Origin: DTU053 sp012520115
Lineage (GTDB): Bacteria > Bacillota > Clostridia > Oscillospirales > Acutalibacteraceae
Length of the DNA: 64,000 bases
Assembly: GCA_050953725.1 (NCBI GenBank)
Contig: JBMNNB010000002.1
Location: forward strand, 17,924 to 81,923
Direction of reading: 5' to 3'
Position 1 is the stretch's first letter, and every line of letters starts with the position of its first letter. The notes below the pieces were generated by a model, which was not told the DNA's origin, did not search any database, and was given only the letters and a program-made list of their open reading frames with translations. Shown piece by piece: positions 1-7,164 of the stretch. The translations under genes and the position numbers were made by a program.

Positions 1-1
1 G

Positions 2-1054
2 GCTAAGTACAAGCAGCAGCAGGCAGCCGAGGCCGAGGCAGTTCGCAAGGCCGGCGGTCTGTTCATCATAGGCACGGAGCGTCACGAGTCAAGGCGTATC
101 GACAACCAGTTGAGAGGACGTTCGGGCCGTCAGGGCGACCCGGGCGAGAGCAGGTTCTATCTCTCAGCCGAGGATGACCTTTTAAGGCTCTTTGCCGGCG
201 ACCGCTTCTACAAGACCCTTGATATGTTCAAGGCCGCAGGCGAAATGCCCATTGAAGCTAAAATGTTCTCCAACGCAATAGAGAGCGCACAGAAGAAGGT
301 TGAGGCGAACAACTTTGCAATCCGCCGCAACGTTCTGAAGTTCGACGACGTTATGAACAGCCAGCGTGAGATTATATACGGCCAGAGGAATCAGGTGCTT
401 GACGGCGTTGACCTTGACGCCACCATTCAGAAGATGATTGAAGACAGCATTTCCAGTGCCGTGGACTTCTATTGCTCGAAGCATATTTCCTCCGACGACT
501 GGAATATAGACGGTCTCAGGAGCAAGTATTCTTGGCTGTTAAGAGACAAGGATTTAAGCGCAGACATGGACCGTGACGAGATTTACGACACCCTGCTCGG
601 TCTTGCCAAGGAGAGATTCAATCAGCAGAAATCCCTTTACGGCGAGGAGCTTATGCAGGCTCTTGAGCATAAGATTCTGCTCGAAAACGTTGATATACGC
701 TGGATGGACCATATCGACGCAATGGACCAGCTCAAAAACGGCATAGGCCTGAGGGCTTATGCTCAGAAGGACCCGGTCGTCGCCTTCAGAATGGAAAGCT
801 TCGATATGTTTGACGAGATGACCGAGAACATCCGTGACGGCACGGTACAGATGCTTCTGACCGCCGTTATCCGCTCCGAAAGGGACACGGAGCGTGAGCA
901 GCAGGCTCAGATTACCTCGCAAAGCGGCGGCAGCGGCGGCGACGGCTCGGATAAGCAGCGCCCCGTCAGAAAGAGCGCAAGCGAAAAGGTCGGCAGGAAC
1001 GACCCCTGCCCCTGCGGCAGCGGCCTGAAGTATAAAAAGTGCTGCGGCAGGTAA
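2..1054 (+). CDS. secA: Preprotein translocase ATPase SecA, C-terminal part
   Basis: This is the 3' portion of secA; the reading frame is open from base 2, so the N-terminal half lies outside the window. SecA is the cytoplasmic motor that drives unfolded preproteins through SecYEG. The visible part starts in the second helicase lobe (GTERHESRRIDNQLRGRSGRQGDPG, shown here as the segments GTERHESRRIDNQ and RGRSGRQGDPG, which carry the helicase arginines). It continues through the helical scaffold and wing domain. It ends in a short Gly/Ser-rich linker and the zinc-binding SEC-C tail, with CPCGSG and KKCC supplying the cysteines that bind zinc and SecB or ribosomes in this family. Nothing looks damaged. 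The CPBP protease gene follows after 66 bp. Confidence 0.97.
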   Translation, partial: AKYKQQQAAEAEAVRKAGGLFIIGTERHESRRIDNQLRGRSGRQGDPGESRFYLSAEDDLLRLFAGDRFYKTLDMFKAAGEMPIEAKMFSNAIESAQKKVEANNFAIRRNVLKFDDVMNSQREIIYGQRNQVLDGVDLDATIQKMIEDSISSAVDFYCSKHISSDDWNIDGLRSKYSWLLRDKDLSADMDRDEIYDTLLGLAKERFNQQKSLYGEELMQALEHKILLENVDIRWMDHIDAMDQLKNGIGLRAYAQKDPVVAFRMESFDMFDEMTENIRDGTVQMLLTAVIRSERDTEREQQAQITSQSGGSGGDGSDKQRPVRKSASEKVGRNDPCPCGSGLKYKKCCGR

Positions 1055-1120
1055 TTGCGACAGAATTCACGCTTAGCTTATCTGTTTTCCCGAATTATAT
1101 TCGGGAGAAAGGATGATGTA

Positions 1121-2179
1121 ATGATAAATCAGAACAACGGCGCATTTCAGCAGAGTTTCGGCTTCGGCGGCGCACCTGCGGGCCCTGCACTTGTGGAGCC
1201 TCAGTTCCCGCCGCTTCCGAGGCGAAGCAGGCAGGACCTGAAGAGACTCAGCGTTTATACGGGACTGAGCATAATCACCTTTCTCGCTTCGACCTACGGC
1301 GTTTCGGGGCTTATAGTTCTGTTCTCAGATCAAGTCAGAGACTTTCTTGCGGCGGCGTCTATTGATAAATCGATTTTTTCGTATATGCTTGAGTGCCTGC
1401 TTTCGGTTTTCGGAATAGGGCTGCCCTTCTTTATTGCCTATTCGGTGCTTAAAAAGAAATACAGGACCGATTTTATACCCTATTCCCTGCCGAAATCACC
1501 GGCGCTGATGATTTTGATGATAGGCTTTGCCTTCGGCGCATGTCTGCTGGGCAGCAGTTTTTCCTCGATGCTGACCATTTTCTTAGAAGAGAATTTCGGA
1601 ATCGGCTCGACCTACACCATGGGCGATGTGCCGACAACGGTTGACGGTGCGATACTCTTTTTTGTCCGCTCCGCAATTCTCCCCGCCTTTATTGAGGAGT
1701 TTGCCCTGCGTGGCGTTGTTATGCAGCCCTTGAGGCGTTACGGCAACTCGTTTGCCATATTCATCTCGTCCCTGATTTTTGCCATAATGCACGGCAATCT
1801 TATTCAGGCGCCCTTTGCCTTTATTGCGGGCATGGCTATGGGCTATGCGGTAATCGTCACCAATTCAATCTGGACCGGCGTGATAATCCACCTTATCAAC
1901 AACTCCCTGTCGGTCTATATGCTGTTTATGACAACCCGCTCCCCCGACGGCAACATCCCCGTGTATCTGGCGGGAATCGTGCCCGTTTCGGTCGTTATCG
2001 GCTTTGTCTGCCTTGCAATTTATCTGTTAAGCAAAAAGTACCGCAGAAGGCTTGACCCTCCCGGTACTCCGATGCTCAACAGGGTGTTCCTGAAGGACTA
2101 TGTCACAACATTGCCTCTGCTGATTTCCATTTTGTCGCTTATTGTTCAGACTGCCTATACGGTGGAATTTATAAGATGA
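1121..2179 (+). CDS. CPBP-family intramembrane metalloprotease
   Basis: A 352-residue polytopic membrane protein of the CPBP (CAAX protease/bacteriocin-processing, 'Abi') family. The ATG at 1121 is preferred because GGGAGAAAGGA lies just upstream; an in-frame TTG at 1055 directly abuts the secA stop but has no ribosome site. About eight hydrophobic segments are predicted by eye. The family motifs are present: EEFALRGVV (the EExxxR motif), FAIMHGN (motif 2, with the metal-ligand histidine) and the later HLINNS motif (H and N). Such proteins are glutamic-type intramembrane endopeptidases. Some process peptides or give bacteriocin immunity, but the substrate here is unknown. The 3' end overlaps tadA by four bases (ATGA), suggesting translational coupling. 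Confidence 0.88.
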   Translation: MINQNNGAFQQSFGFGGAPAGPALVEPQFPPLPRRSRQDLKRLSVYTGLSIITFLASTYGVSGLIVLFSDQVRDFLAAASIDKSIFSYMLECLLSVFGIGLPFFIAYSVLKKKYRTDFIPYSLPKSPALMILMIGFAFGACLLGSSFSSMLTIFLEENFGIGSTYTMGDVPTTVDGAILFFVRSAILPAFIEEFALRGVVMQPLRRYGNSFAIFISSLIFAIMHGNLIQAPFAFIAGMAMGYAVIVTNSIWTGVIIHLINNSLSVYMLFMTTRSPDGNIPVYLAGIVPVSVVIGFVCLAIYLLSKKYRRRLDPPGTPMLNRVFLKDYVTTLPLLISILSLIVQTAYTVEFIR

Positions 2180-2637
2180 TGATTAATCCTTTTGTCACAC
2201 AAATGATGAAAGAGGCTCTATCGCTTGCCAAGGAGGCCTATGACAGCGGTGAAATCCCCGTAGGGGCAATAATCGTAAAGAACGGGGAAATCGTAGGCCG
2301 GGGCAGGAATATGCGTGAGGAAAAGCAGAGCGCATTGAGCCATGCGGAAACTGAGGCCATTGCCGAAGCCTGCCGCAACCTGAATTCATGGCGGCTTGAC
2401 GGCTGCCATATGTTCGTGACCCTTGAGCCGTGCCCCATGTGCGCCGGTGCGATTGCTGCGGCAAGGCTCGACAGGGTGTACTTCGGCGCCTTTGATAAGG
2501 CCTTGGGCGCAGCGGGTTCCGCCGTGAACCTCTTTGATATGAAGGGTACTAAACGAATCGATGCCTTCGGCGGCATTCTGGAAGAGGAATGCACAGAGAT
2601 TTTAAGGCTGTTTTTTGAAAAAACACGAAATAATTAA
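2176..2637 (+). CDS. tadA: tRNA-specific adenosine deaminase TadA
   Basis: A 153-residue cytidine-deaminase-fold enzyme that converts the wobble adenosine A34 to inosine in tRNA-Arg(ACG). The zinc and catalytic signature is complete: HAETEAI (His ligand and catalytic Glu) and PCPMCAGAI (the two Cys ligands). The length is normal for TadA. The start overlaps the stop of the CPBP protease gene (ATGA), and a second ATG follows immediately at 2179. A terminator hairpin follows directly. Confidence 0.95.
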   Translation: MMINPFVTQMMKEALSLAKEAYDSGEIPVGAIIVKNGEIVGRGRNMREEKQSALSHAETEAIAEACRNLNSWRLDGCHMFVTLEPCPMCAGAIAAARLDRVYFGAFDKALGAAGSAVNLFDMKGTKRIDAFGGILEEECTEILRLFFEKTRNN

Positions 2638-2660
2638 AGCCCCATACGGGGCTTTTTTTA
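2634..2660. terminator. Bidirectional intrinsic terminator between tadA and mntP
   Basis: AAAGCCCC-ATA-CGGGGCTTT followed by a T run on the plus strand. On the minus strand the A run before the stem becomes a T run, so the hairpin can serve the convergent tadA and mntP genes. It overlaps the last bases of mntP. Confidence 0.85.
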
Positions 2661-3272
2661 TGCCATAAGGCCCTCTATTAATATTTTCAGTCCCAGCAGG
2701 ATTAAGATAAGTCCGCCTGAAAATTCGGCTCTGGACTTGAACTTAATGCCGAAGACTGCGCCGCATTTAACGCCTATCATCGACAATATGAAGGTGACTA
2801 TGCCTATAAATGTGACCGCATAGACTATGTTTATTTCTATGAAGGAGAACGAAAGGCCTGCGGCTAAGGCGTCTATGCTTGTGGCTATTGCCATGGGGAA
2901 CATCAAGGCGGGGCTGAAGGGGTTAAAGCTCTTTTTTGATTTGCCGTTTTTCGTTGTTTCAGGCTCAGGGCCGCATTCGTTTTCGCAGTCGCAGTCATCC
3001 TTCTCAAAGGACTCCTTTATTGCCCTTGCGCCGATTACTGCAAGCAGTATGAAGGCAATCCAGTGGTCCCACTGCTGCAGCTTATCCGCAAACTGTGAGC
3101 CCAAGAGATAGCCGAGGCTCGGCATTAAGGCCTGAAATATGCCGAAATAAAGACCGACCGTGACGATGTTTATAAGCTTTATCCTCTTTACGGAAAGTCC
3201 CTTGCATACCGCTACTGCGAAGGCATCCATAGACAGACCTACCGCAAGTAAAAACAGCTCCGCTGTGCTCAT
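2658..3272 (-). CDS. mntP: Manganese efflux pump MntP
   Basis: A 204-residue membrane protein of the MntP (YebN, DUF204) family, which exports Mn2+. It has six hydrophobic helices arranged as two three-helix repeats; the conserved acidic residues are visible in LSMDAFAVAVCKG and in the second repeat ATSIDALAAGLSFS. The loop between the repeats is rich in D/C/E (DDCDCENECGPEPE) and could bind metal, but this is only inferred. The start has a GGGGGAAG ribosome site. No yybP-ykoY manganese riboswitch could be recognised in the roughly 150-bp leader. Confidence 0.92.
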   Translation of the reverse strand: MSTAELFLLAVGLSMDAFAVAVCKGLSVKRIKLINIVTVGLYFGIFQALMPSLGYLLGSQFADKLQQWDHWIAFILLAVIGARAIKESFEKDDCDCENECGPEPETTKNGKSKKSFNPFSPALMFPMAIATSIDALAAGLSFSFIEINIVYAVTFIGIVTFILSMIGVKCGAVFGIKFKSRAEFSGGLILILLGLKILIEGLMA

Positions 3273-3433
3273 TGTGCTTCCCCCTGAATGTCTCTTGCTT
3301 TGCCGACTTCTGTATATATAAAGATTATGGCGAATCAGCCTTTATATGACCCTTTCCCGGAAAACGAATGTCAATATAACACAAGGCGGGCGAATAGTCA
3401 AGTGATAGATGTCAGACCCTTGTGATTCGGGCA

Positions 3434-3467
3434 GAAAAATGGCGGTCTGAGAAACAGACCGCCATTT
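3434..3467 (-). terminator. Intrinsic terminator after agrD
   Basis: A perfect 13-bp stem, AAATGGCGGTCTG with its complement around a five-base loop, ends in TTTT on the minus strand just beyond the agrD stop. It closes the agrBD transcript. Confidence 0.85.
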
Positions 3468-3489
3468 GGAGTCAGGGCTAATTTCAGGC

Positions 3490-3639
3490 TTACTTCTTAA
3501 ATCTGTCCATGCCTTCGGGTACTTTCGGCTGATGAAGGAAGAGAACACAAGCTGAATTGACCGATGCGGTGCCAACTGCGAGTGCTACTGCTGCGATGAG
3601 TGCGCCCCATTTGACTGCGATTTTCTTCATTGCTTTCAT
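3490..3639 (-). CDS. agrD: Cyclic thiolactone autoinducer prepeptide AgrD
   Basis: A 49-residue peptide that I translated directly from the minus strand. It starts at an ATG with AAGGTAGG upstream and lies 26 bp after agrB. The N-terminus is a positively charged amphipathic helix (MKAMKKIAVKWG...). The centre is SACVLFLHQPKVP and the tail is EGMDRFKK. This matches AgrD architecture: an N-terminal membrane helix, a Cys followed by hydrophobic residues that form the thiolactone ring, then a charged tail with a conserved P-x-V-P that AgrB recognises. By analogy with the staphylococcal prepeptides the ring would be Cys31-Leu35 (CVLFL), but the exact processing sites are inferred. Confidence 0.9.
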   Translation of the reverse strand: MKAMKKIAVKWGALIAAVALAVGTASVNSACVLFLHQPKVPEGMDRFKK

Positions 3640-3665
3640 GATTCATCCTACCTTTTCTATTATAT

Positions 3666-4373
3666 TTATTCAGCCCCAAGGCCTGAATAGACTTTTTTAT
3701 CCTCCCCGTTCATTCGTGCTAAACTGTCTACGGGGCCGGAAAACTTTCTTAAAGCTACACCGTGACATCTTTGAATCTCAAAATTCGGTCCGTTGTAGAG
3801 CTTATTTTTAATGGTGCCGAACACAAGATAAGTTGAAACCGAGGAAACGCCCGTAGTAAAGCTGAATATATTGATAAGTGCAATCTTTTTCAGTATCAGT
3901 CCGGTCACTACCAGAAAGAACGAGGTTATGAAGACACGGCTTTGCTTTCTGAACCGGATTTTTTCCTTATTGCTCAGAGGTTTGTTTCTGTCCTCCACGG
4001 GTGCCAGTGCACAGACCGCAAACAGTGAGAACACTGCTAATATTGTACAAATCTCCGGAATAAGGTTTACGCTTAAACGCTTTACCGCCAGAACATAAAG
4101 TCCGTAGTTTGCTATTGTGGTCAAAAAGCAATAAATATGTTTGCTGGCATGATAGCCGCCGCTTATTCGCCTTGTAAGTATGAAGCCTGCCATAAATAGA
4201 AGAGAATTAACACAACATTTAAAGAACATGGAAGCTATAAGTATTACCGCTATGATTGCGCCGGTGCTTAAAAGCACCTCAAAACTGTATTCGTAAATTT
4301 CTCTGTCCCGCTCGGATACGACCTTTTCATTAATAAGTCCGTTGGTTATTCCCTTAGCTATGTATTTATACAT
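3666..4373 (-). CDS. agrB: AgrB-type peptide-processing membrane endopeptidase
   Basis: A 235-residue polytopic membrane protein of the accessory gene regulator B family. It cuts the C-terminal tail off AgrD and forms the thiolactone. The catalytic segment is TRRISGGYHASKHIYC, holding the family's conserved His and Cys eight residues apart, as in AgrB cysteine proteases. About five further hydrophobic helices follow. The start has GGCGGTGA upstream. agrD follows 26 bp downstream, so the two are surely co-transcribed. The protein is somewhat longer than staphylococcal AgrB (about 190 residues) because of a C-terminal extension of charged residues. Confidence 0.93.
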   Translation of the reverse strand: MYKYIAKGITNGLINEKVVSERDREIYEYSFEVLLSTGAIIAVILIASMFFKCCVNSLLFMAGFILTRRISGGYHASKHIYCFLTTIANYGLYVLAVKRLSVNLIPEICTILAVFSLFAVCALAPVEDRNKPLSNKEKIRFRKQSRVFITSFFLVVTGLILKKIALINIFSFTTGVSSVSTYLVFGTIKNKLYNGPNFEIQRCHGVALRKFSGPVDSLARMNGEDKKVYSGLGAE

Positions 4374-4403
4374 GTATTCACCGCCAGAGCTTCGACGTAA
4401 TTG

Positions 4404-4482
4404 CCATTTTTTACCGGCGAATACAATATAACATAAATGGTAAAAAATGGGAAGCCTTTCGACAAAACTTCCTAAAACAAAA
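4404..4482 (-). promoter_or_regulatory. agrB promoter region with 12-bp inverted repeat
   Basis: CCATTTTTTACC (4404-4415) and GGTAAAAAATGG (4439-4450) form a perfect 12-bp inverted repeat separated by 23 bp, 30 to 76 bp upstream of the agrB start. The spacer holds a -10-like TATATT on the minus strand. Further upstream on that strand are two similar elements, TTTTGTTTTAGG (4482-4471) and TTTTGTCGAAAGG (4467-4455), which loosely resemble LytTR/AgrA boxes. The inverted repeat is seen directly; binding by the linked AgrA-like regulator is inference. Confidence 0.45.
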
Positions 4483-4755
4483 TTTTATTTTATTTTTTAT
4501 TACAAAATGCGACTTTTAAGATTTAACAAAATATCCGTATTTTTAACAAAATGTGTACCCGACAAGGTTTGATTTTGCCGGCTGTTTTTTGCATTTTTGG
4601 CGGGAAAAACATCGTTTCGGGCTGAAAAATACATTTCTTTATTCATTCTTTTTTTTGCCGTGCGGTGCGGGTAATTTTCTTTTTGAGCAATAATAATCCC
4701 CCACGCTTTTTTGAAGGCGTGGGGGAAATCATTTTTATAAGCGGTAAGCTGATGC
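4483..4755. other. AT-rich spacer between agrC and agrB
   Basis: The spacer is AT-rich with no convincing ORF. It contains CCCCCACGC/GCGTGGGGG (4698-4725), a strong 9-bp hairpin some 30 bp beyond the agrC stop that could end or attenuate the agrAC transcript on the minus strand, although no good T run follows it. Confidence 0.5.
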
Positions 4756-6054
4756 TTATTTATACTCGCTTGTGTTACAGAGGGTGGCGGTGAATGTAAA
4801 CACCTTGTCTGTGCAGTTAAGGTCAAGTATGCCGCCGTATTTTTCGGTAATGGTTCTGATTCCGCTGAGTCCGTAGCCGTGACGCTTCTTATCGTGCTTG
4901 TTTGTCTCGATTTTATCCGTATTAATATTCTCAATGACGGGGTTAATTATTTTTATCAGCATTGTTTCATCCACGGAGATTATGCTGACATGTATAATTC
5001 TCTCCCTGTCCTGGATTTTCACGGTGGCCTCAATCGCGTTGTCGAGGGCGTTGCCTAAAAGGACGCCCAGCTCAAGCTCGTCTATTTTTATAAGGCTTGC
5101 AAGCTTGACGGTCAGGTCGATTTTTATATTGTTCTCATCGGCCTGCTTTATCTTTGAGCTTAAAATCGAGTCAAGCACCGGGTTGCCAGTATTGACTAAT
5201 GAGCGGGAGGACTCGTCCATGATGTGGAGCTTTTCCTTAATGCCCTTCTCCACCTCTTCGCTGTCGCCCGCCTTCAGCTTTGAGAGTACTACGGTGAAAA
5301 AGTTCTTCATATCATGCCTGAACTGGCTGATTTCCCTCTGATACTCATACAGCTCTATGTAGTATTCCTTCTGGCTTTCGATGCTTGCCTTGGCAAACTG
5401 GAGCTGCTCCTTTGTGCTGATGTAATCTCCCTGGGTGTTGATTATGTGGAATACAAGAATGTTCGAAACGGCAAGCAAAACGGAGGACGCAAGGGTCGCA
5501 ATGCGGAAATAGTCGTCTGTTATCCGATAGCAGCAGACATATAAAAGCACTATGACAATCAGCGACGTACCCGGCAGAACAATCATGGGTGGCAGGAATC
5601 TGCTTGTAAGTCCCTGACGCATGTTGTTTTTACGGCTTACAAGGATGTTTATGAAAACGAAGGTCATAAACTTTGAGAGCAGAACGCAGATGGCGTACAT
5701 CAGGTCGTTTGAGTTGATGACCTCAATGTTGACCTTGACGCCCACGGTGGTGAGCATTACAACGGCCATTTCAGCAAACGCCATGATTATTGCGATTATG
5801 ACACTGCCAATAACTCTCATGGTGAATTTGACTTTATAGAATAATGACAGCAGGAATAAAATAATTATGGTGTTAACCATTATGAATGCGGAGTTGTCAA
5901 AGAAAAGACCGTTCAGGACCTGCAAAGCGCTGAGGGCAACAAAGAAGCCGAAGAATTTCATGCCGGTTATCTTGCGTTTTCCAAGCCATTTGAAGAACAT
6001 ATCTCCGATAAAGATTTCAAAAACCGAGGTAAAAATCAGCGTCATTATTCTCAT
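4756..6054 (-). CDS. agrC: AgrC-like sensor histidine kinase (GHKL)
   Basis: A 432-residue membrane kinase. The first 200 residues form about six hydrophobic helices, a typical peptide-pheromone sensor. A coiled segment follows, then the phosphoacceptor region SQFRHDMKNFF (His). The C-terminus is a GHKL ATPase domain with the N box ALDNAIEA and the glycine box HGYGLSGIRTI. This is the AgrC/ComD class (HPK10). The start lies 4 bp after the response-regulator stop, with GGTGAT upstream, so agrA-agrC is one unit. It most likely senses the AgrD-derived peptide made by the next two genes. Confidence 0.92.
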   Translation of the reverse strand: MRIMTLIFTSVFEIFIGDMFFKWLGKRKITGMKFFGFFVALSALQVLNGLFFDNSAFIMVNTIIILFLLSLFYKVKFTMRVIGSVIIAIIMAFAEMAVVMLTTVGVKVNIEVINSNDLMYAICVLLSKFMTFVFINILVSRKNNMRQGLTSRFLPPMIVLPGTSLIVIVLLYVCCYRITDDYFRIATLASSVLLAVSNILVFHIINTQGDYISTKEQLQFAKASIESQKEYYIELYEYQREISQFRHDMKNFFTVVLSKLKAGDSEEVEKGIKEKLHIMDESSRSLVNTGNPVLDSILSSKIKQADENNIKIDLTVKLASLIKIDELELGVLLGNALDNAIEATVKIQDRERIIHVSIISVDETMLIKIINPVIENINTDKIETNKHDKKRHGYGLSGIRTITEKYGGILDLNCTDKVFTFTATLCNTSEYK

Positions 6055-6058
6055 CTGA

Positions 6059-6769
6059 TCACCATTTCATTTTATGTAAATACTCATCGTAGGACTTCAG
6101 AACGCTCATCCGTCGCCGCACGCTGACAGGCAGGACGGTATTATCCTTCATCACTACCTCTTCGGCGGACAGTCTTTTTATGTAATCTATGTTTACTATG
6201 CAGCTCTGGTTGATTTTGAGAAAGCCGTAAATCTCGAGCTCGCTTAAAATTTCGGTGACGCTGCCGTTTGCCTCCATGTCGCCGTCCTCGGTGTGCAGCA
6301 GGATGTGCCTGAACTTATTCTCGACATAACGAATTTCCCTTATTGCCACGGGAAAACGCTTGCCCTGCCATTTGAGCCATATCAGAGTGTTCATCAGCAT
6401 GAACTTATTTATCGCCCTTGTGAAAACCTCTTCAAACTCCTGCTTTTTTATGGGCTTGAGAATGTAGTGGAATGCCTCTGAGGAAAAGGAATCGAAAACA
6501 TACTGTGCGTGGTTGGAAATGAAGATGATTATGACATTCGGGTCCTGCATTCTTATCTTTTCGGCGGCGGTAATGCCCGTCATGCCGCCCATTTCCACGT
6601 CAATGAATATCAAATCAAAGCGACCCTTAATAGCGTAGTGCTTAACAAGGGCCTCGCCGCTCGACAGCTCAGTGATATCGGAGGCGGATATGCCGATACA
6701 GAGGGTCTGCACATAGTTACTGACCTCTTTGCGGACCATTGCATCATCATCGCAAATGCAGATTTTCAT
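6059..6769 (-). CDS. agrA: AgrA-like LytTR response regulator
   Basis: A 236-residue response regulator. The N-terminal receiver has the acidic pocket ICICDDD, the phosphoacceptor region LIFIDVEMGG (Asp) and a conserved KP in YILKPIKK. The C-terminal domain is LytTR type (around FPVAIREIRYVE to NTVLPVSVRRRM), which binds DNA as paired direct repeats. The start has AGGTGAAG. It is the first gene of the agr locus. The order agrA-agrC-agrB-agrD differs from the staphylococcal BDCA order. The probable target is the agrB promoter, but this is inferred from linkage. Confidence 0.92.
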   Translation of the reverse strand: MKICICDDDAMVRKEVSNYVQTLCIGISASDITELSSGEALVKHYAIKGRFDLIFIDVEMGGMTGITAAEKIRMQDPNVIIIFISNHAQYVFDSFSSEAFHYILKPIKKQEFEEVFTRAINKFMLMNTLIWLKWQGKRFPVAIREIRYVENKFRHILLHTEDGDMEANGSVTEILSELEIYGFLKINQSCIVNIDYIKRLSAEEVVMKDNTVLPVSVRRRMSVLKSYDEYLHKMKW

Positions 6770-7080
6770 ATCTTCACCTCAACCTAAGCTGTAATATGTA
6801 AATTGCGAAGGCGGCAAGAAGGGGGCTTGTCCGCCGTGGCGAAAACGTGCCGTCATTTTTCCATATTAAGAAAGTCCTGTGCCTAAAGCCGCAAGGACAA
6901 ATTTAGAAGCCGATGAACATCTAATTCCCTGACAAATCAGAGAATATTCATCGGTTTATTACCGCATTGTTGTTATTATATCAAAAACAACCTTAATAGT
7001 AAATTCTTTTTACGAATAAATGTAGAAAATATTCACATTTGTATAAAATTTCAGGATTTTTTGAGCTTTTGAGGTTTAAA
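6770..7080. other. Gene-free stretch with a long imperfect hairpin upstream of agrA
   Basis: No credible ORF. CCGATGAA (6912-6919) pairs with TTCATCGG (6947-6954), and inside it ATTCCCTGA pairs with TCAGAGAAT around a CAAA loop, giving a two-tier hairpin. A smaller stem GTCCT/AGGAC lies at about 6874-6900. The region may form the 5' leader of the agrA transcript. Confidence 0.45.
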
Positions 7081-7082
7081 AG

Positions 7083-7156
7083 GGTAACATAAAAGCCCTC
7101 TTGTGTTTGCCCCGACATATTTGTCTGCAGGCTGCATTTAAAACACAAAAAGGCTT
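7083..7156 (-). terminator. Imperfect long hairpin after the MacB-like permease
   Basis: AAGCCCTCTTGTGTTT and AAACACAAAAAGGCTT pair with two mismatches around a loop of about 40 bases that itself folds (CGACA/TGTCG). It lies 10 bp past the permease stop; on the minus strand it ends in GGGCTTTTA. Probably the terminator of the adaptor-permease unit. Confidence 0.55.
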
Positions 7157-7164
7157 CTCATTAT

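Noticed and set aside
3273..3430. Manganese riboswitch (yybP-ykoY) before mntP
   Set aside because: I looked for the conserved loops on the minus strand and could not find them; the leader is short and AT-rich.
3497..3679. 60-codon frame overlapping agrD
   Set aside because: It is a different frame of the same DNA, with an N-terminus lacking AgrD character; the 49-codon frame has the ribosome site and the AgrD motifs.
4500..4934. 144-codon frame overlapping agrC 3' end
   Set aside because: It lies in another frame of agrC and in an AT-rich gap, without a ribosome site or domain character.
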